NCBI RefSeq assembly: GCF_014649495.1
Contig: NZ_BMTD01000011.1
Span: 124,001 to 188,000, forward strand
From: Streptomyces filipinensis
GTDB taxonomy: Bacteria; Actinomycetota; Actinomycetes; Streptomycetales; Streptomycetaceae
Direction of reading: 5' to 3'
DNA length: 64,000 bases
A program made the translations under genes and the position numbers. Position 1 is the stretch's first letter. Each line of letters begins with the position of its first letter. Positions 18,407-27,000 of this stretch are shown here, piece by piece. Below the pieces are notes generated by a model. It ran no database searches. It was not told the origin of the DNA and was given only the letters and a program-made list of their open reading frames with translations.

Positions 18407-18667
18407 GTGACGACCGCTCGCGTGCGGAGCCGGCGCGGCAAGCTCCTGGCGGCCGGCATCGGCGAACCGTCGGTCGTCAAGGCGCTGGCGGCCCTGCTGC
18501 GCCGGGACATCGGTTTGGAGGCACCGACCGTCACCGTGGGCCGGGCTCAGGCCGAGCTGCAGGACGGCCGGCTCTTCGACAAGGCGCCGAAGTCCGCGGC
18601 GGGGGTGCGCTCCGTCTCCTTCCCGGCCGAGCTGCTCGACGCGGTCGCGCACCACCTGGAGCACTAA
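18407..18667 (+). pseudogene. Remnant of a tyrosine integrase with an internal deletion
   Basis: The 86-residue frame joins two pieces of a phage/AICE-type integrase: KLLAAGIGEPSVVKA from the N-terminal core-binding domain and LAALLRRDIGLEAPTVTV-GRAQAELQDGRLFDKAPKSAAG from the catalytic domain, then stops. The region between them and everything containing the H-x-x-R and Tyr active site is missing. It lies 27 bp from the 3' half of a tRNA-Arg gene, the expected neighbour of an integrase, so it marks a decayed insertion. Confidence 0.75.
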
Positions 18668-18694
18668 CCCGTCCTGAGCTGGCCCTTCTCGCTA

Positions 18695-18736
18695 TGCCCC
18701 CGGCAGGATCCGAACCTGCGGCACCCGCTTGAGGAG
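18695..18736 (-). other. 3' half of tRNA-Arg(CCU), att-site scar
   Basis: On the minus strand this 42-nt segment folds exactly like tRNA positions 32-73: anticodon loop CTCCTCA (anticodon CCU), T-arm GCAGG-TTCGGAT-CCTGC and acceptor strand CGGGGGC with discriminator A. No matching 5' half (GCCCCCG) follows, so it is not a functional tRNA. tRNA-Arg(CCU) 3' ends are common integration sites, and an integrase remnant sits beside it. Confidence 0.7.
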
Positions 18737-18827
18737 TTCGATCCGAGCGCAGTTCAGCTGCTGCCGACGACTGATGCGACGCCCGGACGCAGAAGCTGGT
18801 GTACGCACCCGTCCGACGTCGTCGATG

Positions 18828-19415
18828 TCAGCAGTGGATGTCGGACGCGGGGTTTTGCGGGGCGGGTGACAGCGCCGCGCGGGCGGCGGAGAGGACCTGC
18901 CCGGACAGCGGGGAGTTCTTGGTGGCGCGGGCCAGGAGAAGGGCGCCGAGCATGGTGCACAGCCGGGCGATGCCGTCCTCGTCGTCGGTGGCGAGCCACT
19001 GGGTGAAGTCCTGTACCCCTTCGGCGTAGGCGCGGTGCGCTCCGTGGTCGCCACTGTCCCGGGCCATGTCGGTGGCGAGCGCGGCGACGGGGCAGCCCGA
19101 GGCGGGGTTGTCCCGGTGCCGGACGGACAGGTACCCGTCGATCAGGGACTGCTGGGCCTCGACACGCTGACCCTCGTGCTCTTCGAGTGTGGTGGCGTGG
19201 AGCTCGGCCAGTTCGCCGAACGCGTGGGTGACCGCCTCGTCGATCAGGGCCTCCTTGGAGGCGAACTGCTTGTAGAAGCCGCCGTGCGTCAGGCCGGCCG
19301 CCTTCATCAGATCCGCGACGCTCACGCCCGTGCCCTGCTCGCGGAACAGTTGCGAGGCCCGTTCCACGACCCGCTGGCGGTTCGCCTGTGCCTGCGCCTG
19401 TGAGACGCGACCCAT
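18828..19415 (-). CDS. TetR-family transcriptional regulator
   Basis: This 195-residue repressor has an N-terminal helix-turn-helix (VVERASQLFREQGTGVSVAD then LMKAAGLTHGGFYKQFASKE, about residues 16-55), classic for TetR proteins, and a C-terminal ligand-binding domain containing ASGCPVAALATDMAR, similar to cysteine-bearing regulators of the TetR_C_33/NemR-like group. GGGAGG lies five bases before the ATG. It is divergent from a membrane-protein gene starting at 19543 and most likely represses it from the AT-rich region between them. Confidence 0.85.
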   Translation of the reverse strand: MGRVSQAQAQANRQRVVERASQLFREQGTGVSVADLMKAAGLTHGGFYKQFASKEALIDEAVTHAFGELAELHATTLEEHEGQRVEAQQSLIDGYLSVRHRDNPASGCPVAALATDMARDSGDHGAHRAYAEGVQDFTQWLATDDEDGIARLCTMLGALLLARATKNSPLSGQVLSAARAALSPAPQNPASDIHC

Positions 19416-19465
19416 AGGGCACCTCCCTTTTGGATGCTGGACGACATCTATCGTACGGTGCTGTT

Positions 19466-19485
19466 TAGATTACTTACATCATCTA
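19466..19485. promoter_or_regulatory. Possible TetR operator between divergent genes
   Basis: TAGAT (19466-19470) and ATCTA (19481-19485) form an inverted repeat around a 10-bp spacer in an unusually AT-rich patch of the 127-bp divergent promoter region. Its position suits an operator for the TetR protein controlling both genes. Confidence 0.4.
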
Positions 19486-19542
19486 TTTGGGCCGCTCCCC
19501 TCCCCTCGTCCAAGGGCGCGCCCCCTTTCCGGGAGACACTTC

Positions 19543-20571
19543 ATGGCCACTCGCCTTGGCCCGGCCGCCGAAGCCGGCCTGACCACCGCCACTGCCACCT
19601 CCTCCTCCGCAACTGCGCCACCGGTTCGGCTCTGGCTGCAGCCGACCGTGATCGCCCTGGTCGTCGTGGCGGCCTTCATCGGCTGCTACGTCGGTCTGCA
19701 GCGCAACCCCCAGCCGCACCGGGTGCCGGTGGCTGTCGTCGGCCAGGAGCTTTCGGGCGAGATAAGCCAGGCCCTTGGGGACAGTGTCGATGTCCATCCT
19801 GTCGCCGACGCCGCCACGGGGCGCACTGAGGTCGAGCGCCGCGATGTCGTGGCTGCGCTCAGCGGCCGCGCGGCCTCCGACCGGCTGCACCTGGAGGTCG
19901 GCGGGGCCAACGGGCAGTCGACCACGACGGCCGTCAAGAGCCTGATCGGCGCCTACGTTCACGGGTCGGGCCAGCGCCTGACCACGGTGGATGTCGTCCC
20001 GTTCGCCCGTTTCGACTCTCGTGGACTGGCCGGGTTCTACATGGCGTTCGGCGTCACACTGGCCGGCTTCGTCCTCGCCCAGAACGTTCTGGGTCTCGCG
20101 AACCATCTGCACCTGCACCACCGGTTCTGGCTGCTGTCCGGCGCCTCTGTGGCCATCGGCATCGTCGCCACCGTCATCGCCGGACCCATCCTCGGGGCGG
20201 TGCCCGCGCCGGTGATGCCGCTGGCCTTCGCCCTGACGCTGCTTGCCGCGGCAGCCGCGTTCACCACCAAGCTGCTGGGCACCTACCTCGGCCCGGTCGG
20301 CGTGCCCGTCGCCACCCTTTTGCTGCTCACGGTCGGCAACTCCACCAGCGGAGCGGCCATCGGCCCGGACCTCCTGCCCTCCGCCGCACACGCCGTCTCC
20401 GCCCTGCTGCCGCCGGGTGCGGCCGTCCGCGCCGTGACCGACCTGAGCTACTTCCACGGCGCGCAGGCGGTGCAGCCATTGGCCACCCTCGCGCTGTGGG
20501 CGGTGATCGCCGCCATCCTGGTGGGCCTTCGTCCCCGCCTGAGGCGGCGGCGCACACGGGTTACCGCCTGA
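19543..20571 (+). CDS. Multi-span membrane protein, YhgE/ABC-2-permease-like
   Basis: This 342-residue protein has one N-terminal transmembrane helix (VIALVVVAAFIGCYVGL), a roughly 140-residue extracellular domain (VPVAVVGQELSGEISQALGD onward) and five C-terminal helices (GFYMAFGVTLAGFVLAQNVL to LATLALWAVIAAILVGL). This topology matches YhgE/Pip- and ABC-2-like exporter proteins without an ATPase. CGGGAG precedes the ATG. Substrate is unknown; it is likely the efflux-type target of the divergent TetR regulator. Confidence 0.7.
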   Translation: MATRLGPAAEAGLTTATATSSSATAPPVRLWLQPTVIALVVVAAFIGCYVGLQRNPQPHRVPVAVVGQELSGEISQALGDSVDVHPVADAATGRTEVERRDVVAALSGRAASDRLHLEVGGANGQSTTTAVKSLIGAYVHGSGQRLTTVDVVPFARFDSRGLAGFYMAFGVTLAGFVLAQNVLGLANHLHLHHRFWLLSGASVAIGIVATVIAGPILGAVPAPVMPLAFALTLLAAAAAFTTKLLGTYLGPVGVPVATLLLLTVGNSTSGAAIGPDLLPSAAHAVSALLPPGAAVRAVTDLSYFHGAQAVQPLATLALWAVIAAILVGLRPRLRRRRTRVTA

Positions 20572-20583
20572 CCCAGGGGCGGG

Positions 20584-21180
20584 GTGAAGGTGGTCGTGGA
20601 ACCCCACCTCAGGCCTCTCACCGCTGCCACGTACGAGACGATGGTCCGCATCCACATCGTGCCGTTCCTCGGCTCGAAGCGGCTCGACCGGCTGACGGTT
20701 CAGGACCTGCGTAGCTGGCTCAACAAGCTCGCTGAGACCTGCCAGTGCTGCGCCCGGGAGAAGGACGCCAAGCGGCCTGTGGAGAGGCGGCGTTGCTGCG
20801 TCATAAAGAGGTGCTGCCACCAGACGCTCTCGAAGCGCTCGGTCAACGACGCCCGGACGATCCTCCGTAGCGCGCTCACCAACGCCATGGTGGAGGAGCG
20901 GATCTCCAAGAACGTCGCCCAGTTCGTCAATGTCCAGCGTGCTCGTCGCAAGCGACCGGACCCGTGGTCGGCCGAGGAGGCGTGCACCTTCCTGGAGAAC
21001 GCTCAGACCTGGCGTGACTACGTGTACGGCGCGTACGTGCTGATCCCCGTTCTCGGTCTTCGCAAGGGGCACCTGCGCCTCGTTGCCGGCCGCCCTCGAC
21101 GTCCACCCCCGGATCGCCGTGCAGATTCTTCGCCACTTCGAGATCGCGCTGTACTCCGCTGCTGTATATACGTCAGAGGT
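20584..21180 (+). pseudogene. Broken AICE-type tyrosine integrase (element C remnant)
   Basis: The frame begins inside the core-binding domain (PLTAATYETMVRIHIVPFLG) and includes the cysteine-rich insertion typical of this integrase class (CQCCAREK, RRCCVIKRCC). It reads into the catalytic domain as far as VLIPVLGLRKG. There an internal deletion and frame change follow: the C-terminal part LDVHPRIAVQILRHFE with the active-site Tyr region (AAVYTSEV) continues in another frame. The arginine motif loop is lost, so the protein is inactive. It ends beside an att copy of tRNA-Pro, as an AICE int should. Confidence 0.8.
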
Positions 21181-21209
21181 CCATTCACGATCACGTGAAT
21201 GGACCTCTG
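21174..21209. terminator. Hairpin at the end of the integrase remnant
   Basis: A perfect 16-bp stem (21174-21189 with 21194-21209) and a four-base loop lie between the broken integrase and the att copy. Comparable palindromes precede the other two att copies (28546-28584 and 37797-37836). Confidence 0.75.
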
Positions 21210-21215
21210 GCCAGC

Positions 21216-21258
21216 GTCGGGGTGGCGGGATTTGAACCCACAACCTCTTCGTCCCGAA
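21216..21258. repeat. att copy 1 (tRNA-Pro 3' half)
   Basis: These 43 bases match the 3' half of the intact tRNA-Pro at 37849-37890, from anticodon loop to discriminator, with one mismatch in the variable loop. It is the leftmost att copy of the array and separates the element C remnant from element B. Confidence 0.88.
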
Positions 21259-21357
21259 TAATGTGCGGGAAGATCGCTGACTAGGACCGTTGAGTATGTG
21301 TGCAGGTCAGAGCCTTGGTGTGCGTTGGCCGGCGTGGGTGCCGCGCCGCATCATTTT

Positions 21358-21384
21358 CTTGATCCACTCCCCGCTCACTCCCCA
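21358..21384 (+). repeat. Element B arm repeat, left copy
   Basis: CTTGATCCACTCCCCGCTCA and the following bases recur at 28502-28528 with only a few changes. This copy lies 100 bp inside the left att core of element B, the other 55 bp inside the right one. Paired direct repeats at these distances fit arm-type integrase or Xis binding sites of attP. Confidence 0.55.
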
Positions 21385-21758
21385 AGGCGTGGCACTGAGA
21401 AAGGGCCCGCTGGGCCGTGGACGGTGGGTCACTGCAACGAGCCCACCGCACGTGAACCTTCGGTGACATCGCTGCCACGATGGTCTTTAAGGCCGGCCGG
21501 ATTGTGCAACCAGACATGCTTTGACCTGCACATTAGGAGCGTTCGGTCACATCGTCTGGCCGTGCTGGCCAGAGGAGGGCCATGGGAGGCCAACTGCGTC
21601 CCGCTCGCCGCCGTGGCTTGGGCCGGACGGCCCACCCGCCACGACAGGTCCGGTGACCTCGTCATCCCGGACACGATCAGCATCGTGTCCGAACTGCCCG
21701 AGCCTGCTGCTGGCTTGTGCGTTGGCCCCTCGTTGCTCTCGCTGCCCACATGTCGTCC

Positions 21759-21793
21759 AAGAGGGCTCGGAGCGAGTGGTTCCGAGCCCTCTT
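21759..21793. terminator. Hairpin downstream of the hypothetical gene at 21835
   Basis: A perfect 13-bp stem, AAGAGGGCTCGGA with its complement, and a nine-base loop lie 42 bases past the stop of the minus-strand gene. The rest of the stretch 21385-21834 holds no gene I can support. Confidence 0.65.
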
Positions 21794-21834
21794 CGGGCGG
21801 TGGGTCAACGGAGGCAAATTGTGGCCTTGACGAG

Positions 21835-22329
21835 TTAAGACGGAGGCCAGGGGTGCCAGCCGCACGTTTGGGCGGAGCCAGGTGCATGCGGACGGCTTTC
21901 GCCCTGAAGATCGGCCCGGGACGATGCCCAGCGTTCCCTCACCACCGTGTTCTGAGGCAGAGCGATGGTGCGAGTCAGGGAGCAGCCGGAGGGTAGGGCC
22001 GCGACGCCGAAGCGCGCACGGAACGGAGCAACCACTGGGGAGAGGCTCAGTTCGATCTGCTCATCCCCGGTGGTCACTGCCACGACGCGTTCGACATCTG
22101 GAACCGTCCTGGCAATGACAAACAACGGAGTGCCGTCGGCACGGCTCCAGGACACCTCCAGAGGACTTTCAGGTGATGGTTCCCCTGCCACTGAGCCCGT
22201 GCTGCTCAGGACCGCGTTGTCTGGTCCGTAGACCGTAAGGAACGTTGCGAAGCCGTCCGTAACCGCTCCCGCTGTCACCGTCCATCGTAAGTTGCCTGCC
22301 TGACCAGCATGAACTTCGGACAGCTCCAC
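21835..22329 (-). CDS. Hypothetical cytosolic protein, element B cargo
   Basis: I do not recognise this 164-residue protein. It has no signal peptide or membrane helix. The first 125 residues look beta-rich (NLRWTVTAGAVTDGFATFLT, PLFVIARTVPDVERVVAVTT) and the last 35 are low-complexity and may be less constrained. GGAGGAA lies six bases before the GTG start. It lies downstream of the secreted-protein gene at 22395 on the same strand with 65 bases between, so both may form a cargo operon of element B. Confidence 0.55.
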   Translation of the reverse strand: MELSEVHAGQAGNLRWTVTAGAVTDGFATFLTVYGPDNAVLSSTGSVAGEPSPESPLEVSWSRADGTPLFVIARTVPDVERVVAVTTGDEQIELSLSPVVAPFRARFGVAALPSGCSLTRTIALPQNTVVRERWASSRADLQGESRPHAPGSAQTCGWHPWPPS

Positions 22330-22394
22330 AAGCGTTCCTCCTTCTCACGCGTCCAGTGGCTACATTGTCCCCCGGAACGAAGATGACAGGAAGG

Positions 22395-22922
22395 CTACTT
22401 GTGGATTTGTATACACGGCTCACCCGGCATGTTTAGCCAGGTGTTGCACAGCCAAGTTTTGTCGTGAAACGTATGATATCCCACCAACGCAGAGCTATAC
22501 ATGCCGGGACCGGGTTCGTCGGGACAGACCTCTCTCGTTTTATAAACTCGCTCATCTGCCAAGTATGTGGCCAGACTGCATCCTACGTTGCCAAAGGCGG
22601 TAGTAGCCCAAACGTGTACTTCGAGACCCTCGCCGGTAACGTTGATGCAGACGTCCCTATGGCAATGGTCGGCCGATTTTGGGGATTTGCCTGACCCTGC
22701 AATCGGTACGCTGATGCCGTACTCCTTGGCTTTGGCCGGATGTGTCTTGGCGTACTCCACAGACATCCACGCTGACTTGATGCCATTTTCGGTAACTTCC
22801 ACTAAGCCGCTGGCGGGCCTGTCGTGATTTGCGGGGGATGGCGAACCGGCTGCCTCTGCAGAACTCGCAGCTAGCACAAATGCTGCGACCGCCGACATGG
22901 CCACCATCAGAGCTTTTTTCAT
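22395..22922 (-). CDS. Secreted cysteine-containing protein, element B cargo
   Basis: This 175-residue protein has a clear signal peptide (MKKALMVAMSAVAAFVLAAS, cleavage near AEAA). The mature part has six cysteines (HCHRDVC, VGC, REVC, WLC, EPC), suggesting disulfides, and ends in CIQIHK. The ATG at 22922 has GGAGAG four bases upstream; a TTG at 22934 is less likely. Function is unknown. As AICE cargo it could act at the cell surface during mating, in entry exclusion, or as an antagonistic protein, but nothing in the sequence decides this. Confidence 0.65.
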   Translation of the reverse strand: MKKALMVAMSAVAAFVLAASSAEAAGSPSPANHDRPASGLVEVTENGIKSAWMSVEYAKTHPAKAKEYGISVPIAGSGKSPKSADHCHRDVCINVTGEGLEVHVWATTAFGNVGCSLATYLADERVYKTREVCPDEPGPGMYSSALVGYHTFHDKTWLCNTWLNMPGEPCIQIHK

Positions 22923-23390
22923 ACGACTCTCCAACCTTCTGTGTGTAGGCGGGTGCCCCCATCGATTGACCTTGCGGACGAAAGATTATCTGTGGAAGGG
23001 ACGTCAGCCAAGGAGCCGGCGGAGCAGGCAACCGGAATGCGAGACTCATCGCAAGAAATCCGCCATGACAAAGGCAGCGAGACACGGCTTGAAGTCATCC
23101 AGCAACACATTTTGATAAACACCCGATAAGCGCCATCGTGCTGGCCAACTCAAGCGCGGGAACCTGAACCAAAAAGTGGATTGCGAGCGGCCCTGAACTG
23201 GGCATCTCCCTGACGCGACCGAGGTGTGCATCCCTACCTCGCGCTTCAACAACAGGACGTCGGATGGTGATCATAAACGTGGAGAGAGGCGGCTATTCGT
23301 GCGCAAGGAGCGGCCCCACCTTGGCGCATAGGCTCTTCGTCGACGCCTGATGGCGCATGCGCCTGGCCTGCTTCGCCGCCAAATGCAAAC
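22923..23390. other. Non-coding stretch left of the GC-rich repeat
   Basis: I see no convincing gene here. A 62-codon plus-strand frame (22941-23129) has no good ribosome-binding site and no recognisable features. The region must contain the promoter of the minus-strand secreted-protein gene. Confidence 0.4.
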
Positions 23391-23501
23391 GCCCGCAGCC
23401 GCCGAGCGCGCCGCCGGGCGCGGCCAGCCGGGGTGGAGACGGAGGCGGGGCGCGCCGCAGAGGCGGCGCGCGCGCCGTGCGCGGGCCTTGACGAAGTAGA
23501 G
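23391..23501 (+). repeat. GC-rich structured element, copy B
   Basis: This 111-nt non-coding sequence recurs at 29891-30005 in element A with about 90% identity and the same orientation. It contains a CGCGCCGC-AGA(G)-GCGGCGCG hairpin and ends with GGGCCTTGACGAAGTAGAG. In element A it lies directly behind the Nudix gene; here the Nudix gene is gone and the GntR-like frame follows after about 100 bases. Confidence 0.75.
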
Positions 23502-23689
23502 CAGGTTTCATCAAGCCGACAGAGCGGCTAAAGGCTGACCGGCTCATCATGGCTATCTCCACCATGGGAAGCTGGATAAGGACGATGGGCTGACCGTGAG
23601 GGAGAGCGGGTGTCGCAGCAGGCCAACCCCGGGGAACCCTCCTGAAGATCGCTGACGCGCTGAAGTCGCGGATCGAGGCGGACCCGAAC

Positions 23690-26087
23690 ATGACGGTCCT
23701 GCCCTCACTGACCGAGGTTGTGCGCGAGCACAAGGTCTCGCGTGGCGTGGCCGTCCGTGCGTTCGGCGTACTCAAGCAGGAAGGCGTTGCTGAACCGGCG
23801 CCAGGTGAGCGGTGGCGCGTCGTGCGCGCAGGGGCGCAAGCCGACCGGCGTCCGCTCCATGAGCGGATCGCGGAGGTCATCACGGCTGATGGGCTGGAAG
23901 TAGGGGAAGCCTTCCCGAGTGCTTCGGCGCTTGCGGCGCGCTTCGATGTCTCACGGCCCACCGTGACGAAGGCGCTGGAGAAGTTGGAGGCCGCCGGCGT
24001 GCTGGCGGGGGGTGGACAGGGCAGCGCCGGTCACGGACCCGTGACCGGCGCTCTGTCCGCCACCACCGGAGCCTTCGCCGTCGCCACCACCGCCGCCACC
24101 GCCATGCCCCCCGGCTGGGCCCTCGCCGTCGGCGCCGCCGGGGCCCTCGGCCACACCATCGCCGGCCTGCGCGTCCGCAACGCCGGCCGCACCCTGGCCA
24201 CCCGCGCCGCCTCCTGGCTCATCGGCGCCGGCTGGACCACCTGGGCCATGACCCACGGCCCCCTGACCTGGGCCGCCCTCGGATCCCTGGCCACCGTCGG
24301 CGTCGGCATCTGCGCCGCCGCCCGCTCGGTTGCCCTCTACGAAGAGGCGCGGGAGGAAGAGGCGATCGCCGCAGAACAGCGAGCCATCGCGCGGGAGCTG
24401 TCCGCGGAGCGACGGCCGATCGCCGAACAGTGGGTGGAGCGCATCCAGCGGATCTGCTCCATCAGCGTGCGCGTGCTCGCGGTGGAGATGTGGCCCACCG
24501 GCACCGGCTACTCCCTGGACCTGGAGCCCCAGGGTGGCATCACCTACGACCGCATCGCCCAGTACTCCGTAGCCCTGTCCGCGGACGCGAAACTGCCGCA
24601 CGGCTGCACCGCCACCGCCTGCGCCGGCATCCACCAGGGCCGGGTCATCCTGGACGTGACCACGGTCAACGTCCTCAGCGAGGACTGCCCCTACCCCGAC
24701 GACTACGGGCCCCTGTCGGTGCTGACCGGCCTGCCGTGGGGGGTGCGCACCAACGCCGACGTCGTCCCTGTCTACCTGCGTGAGCAGTGCGCGCTGGTCG
24801 TCGGCCCGACGGGTTCGGGCAAGACGAACCTGGTGCACACGATCCTGGCCGGCTTCGCCCGCGCCCAGGACGTGCTCACCTGGGTGATCGACCTCAACGC
24901 CGGATCCGCCGGCCTGCCCTGGGTGCTCCCGGCGCTGAACGGGGAGCTCCAGCGGGAGGACGGCCTGCCCGTCCGGCCCGGCATCGACCGGCTCGCGGGC
25001 TCGTACGACGAGGCCATGTTGATGCTCGATGCCGCGCTCGCCATCGGCCTGCACCGCAAGCGCGCGTATCAGGACCTGCTGGCCAAGGCGAACACCGACC
25101 TGCTTCCGGTCAGCGCGAGGATTCCGCAGATCATCCTGGTGATCGATGAGGGCGCGGAGATCCTGGTCAGCACCGACCGGGAGATGAAGCAGCTGGCGAA
25201 GAAGATCCTGGAAGTGATCCGCATGCTGCGCGCCATGGGTATCCGCACAGTGCTGACCGTCCTCGGCGCCACCGGCAGTGTGCTGGGCAACCTGATGATC
25301 CGCCGGGAGGCCAAGGTGCGCGTCGCGCTGACCGGTGGTGAGACGGAGGGCATGGACCTGGGCAGGATGTTCCCCGGCCGCCGTGGCCTGCGCGTGGAGC
25401 AGGCCCCCCTACAAGGGGTCGGGGTTCATGGGCACCCCGGAGTCGCCGGCCGCGCTGTTCAAGGCCTGGCGGATCCTGCCCAACCAGATCCGGGACATCA
25501 CGGCCGCCACCTCCGACCGGCATCCCTGCCTGGACGGCATCTCCGCCAGGGCCGCAGGGCCCGCCTACGCCCGCCGCTGGGACGCCGAACGGACCGCGTG
25601 GATGCGCGACCTCACCCCCGACGACCCCACCGACCCCGGCCCCGAGCCATCGGGATCCGCTGGGGGCGGGCTGAACCTGTCGGCGCTACGCGGCCCTCAG
25701 ACGCAGGCGTCGCCGGAGGATGAGATGCTGCGCCGCTTCCGGGAGCAGATCGACGCCCAGTTCGCCACCGCCCCCGACCCGAACACGCCCGTGGAGCAGG
25801 CACCGCCGGCTACAGGGCAGGGGCTGAACCTGTCCGCGCTGTGCGGCGAGCAGGACAGCCCTGCTCAGCAAGCCGCACTGGCCGTGCTGCTCGCGGCCGG
25901 CCCGGAGGGCACCGGGGCCTCCGCCATCGCCCGGGCGCTCGCCGACGAGTACGGCACCAACCGGCAGACGGTCGTCGGCTGGCTCAAGACCTGGGCCGAG
26001 GACGGCACCGCCGTCCGTGTCGGAGAGGGCACCAAAGCCCGCTACGTCCACCACCGGCACGCCCCCGAGCAGCCCGACGAGAACTGA
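23690..26087 (+). pseudogene. traB: GntR-wHTH/TraB fusion, frameshifted DNA translocase
   Basis: The frame starts with two winged-helix segments like those of AICE GntR proteins (LPSLTEVVREHKVSRGVAVR, PSASALAARFDVSRPTVTKA, about residues 1-105). It then runs into a TraB/FtsK-type translocase with N-terminal membrane helices (residues 120-210), Walker A GPTGSGKTN near 372 and Walker B IILVIDEGAEI near 485. Coding similarity extends upstream to 23600 without a start codon. In the C6 run at 25404-25409 the frame breaks; true continuation (YKGSGFMGTPESPAALFKAW) is in the next frame to 26087 and ends in a C-terminal wHTH (SAIARALADEYGTNRQTVVG). TraB moves double-stranded plasmid DNA between hyphae. 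The fusion probably arose by deletion. Confidence 0.7.
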
Positions 26088-26170
26088 TGACTTGTCGCCT
26101 GTCGTCCTGACACGATTAAGGTGCCCGTGGCCGCTTGGGAGGCCCCAAAACGGCTTGTGACCTGCAAGGC

Positions 26171-26241
26171 GACAAGCGACAAGACAAGACAAGCGACAAG
26201 CCGCACGACAAGCCAGACGACAAGCAGCGCGACAAGACAAG
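26171..26241 (+). repeat. GACAAG repeat cluster, candidate clt (TraB recognition) locus
   Basis: GACAAG occurs nine times at 26171, 26178, 26183, 26188, 26195, 26207, 26219, 26231 and 26236. Four of these (26195 to 26231) are spaced exactly 12 bp apart, and an inverted CTTGTCGC lies at about 26092. The cluster lies 84 bp behind the TraB wHTH domain. In Streptomyces conjugative plasmids the TraB C-terminal winged helix binds repeated 8-mers at the clt transfer locus, typically next to traB. The identification as clt is inference. Confidence 0.65.
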
Positions 26242-26297
26242 GCGGGCGGCACCCCGACCCGCGGGTGCTGCCCGCCATGTTCTCTGGGAGGCCCCTC

Positions 26298-26462
26298 GTG
26301 ATCGTCACCCTGTCCGCCGTCGCACTCCTCGGAGTGCTTACCTTCGTCCTGCTGCGGGGAGCGAAAGGGCGCCGACGGCCGACCCCGTTCACGGGTGCGG
26401 TCCTGCACGGTTCGCCGCTGAGCGGCACGCTCCGACGTGCCGGAACTATCAAGGTGCCGTAA
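26298..26462 (+). CDS. Small single-span membrane protein (54 aa)
   Basis: The GTG at 26298 with GGGAGG seven bases upstream opens a short protein with one transmembrane helix (VIVTLSAVALLGVLTFVLLR) and a basic tail (GAKGRRRP), ending GTIKVP. It sits just behind the GACAAG cluster of element B. Size and topology resemble the small Spd-type proteins of AICEs, which help spread the element through the mycelium. No family is recognised. Confidence 0.5.
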   Translation: MIVTLSAVALLGVLTFVLLRGAKGRRRPTPFTGAVLHGSPLSGTLRRAGTIKVP

Positions 26463-26601
26463 TCAGCAGGTCGAGGCCGGCGGCTAGGGATCGACCGGGA
26501 CGTACATACCGGTCGGCCCCTCAAGAGTTCTCACGCGCGATGCTCACTGCTGCACACCACGCTATTCGGCGCGGGTGTCACCGACTTCCCGTCACCGCGC
26601 G

Positions 26602-27000
26602 TCAGTCCCACCACTTGACGCTCATGGCGGACGAGTCATAGGTGAAGACGTAGAACTCGGCCTTGCCGTTGTCGCCGTCCACGTACGACCCGATGTTACT
26701 GATCGTCCGGCAGCCTCCGCCCGTCACGGCAGTGACGAACTCATCGCTGTTCGTGCTGTCGTGCTCCCACAGGTCGTAGACGTAGTTCTTGGTGGCGGCC
26801 GTGTTGATACAGATCTTGATGTCACCGCCCGTCGAATACACGTCGGCCGTGTAGTACCTGCCGCCACCGCCGTCGTAGAAATCCGTGGCACCCATGTAGT
26901 CCCAGCCCGAGGAGGCCTGAGCGGGGCCACCGGAGATCAGAAGTAGGCCACTCATCGCCGCAACGAGAGCACCCTTCGGCGCCAAATCACGCAGCTTCAC
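26602..27000 (-). CDS. Small secreted protein, element B cargo
   Basis: This 132-residue protein has a signal peptide (MKLRDLAPKGALVAAMSGLL, cleavage near AQASS). The mature part of about 100 residues is rich in Tyr, Asp, Gly and Ser, has two cysteines (KICINTA, GGGCRTI) probably forming one disulfide, and ends KWWD. GAGGAG lies five bases before the GTG start. I do not recognise the family. It is the second exported protein carried by element B and opposes the transfer genes in orientation, so it probably has its own promoter in the 320-bp gap to its right. Confidence 0.6.
   Translation of the reverse strand: MKLRDLAPKGALVAAMSGLLLISGGPAQASSGWDYMGATDFYDGGGGRYYTADVYSTGGDIKICINTAATKNYVYDLWEHDSTNSDEFVTAVTGGGCRTISNIGSYVDGDNGKAEFYVFTYDSSAMSVKWWD

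Noticed and set aside
18695-18736. A complete tRNA-Arg gene
   Set aside because: Only positions 32-73 fit; no acceptor 5' strand, D-arm or 5' anticodon stem follows in the right place.
21216-21258. A second tRNA-Pro gene (also at 28600)
   Set aside because: Both copies stop at the anticodon loop and continue into unrelated sequence, so they are att duplications, not genes.
22941-23129. A 62-codon plus-strand gene left of the GC-rich repeat
   Set aside because: There is no ribosome-binding site and no compositional or sequence sign of coding; it lies in the promoter region of the secreted-protein gene.
26171-26241. CRISPR array
   Set aside because: The repeat unit is only 6 bp with 0-6-bp spacing, there are no unique spacers of fixed length, and no cas genes are present.
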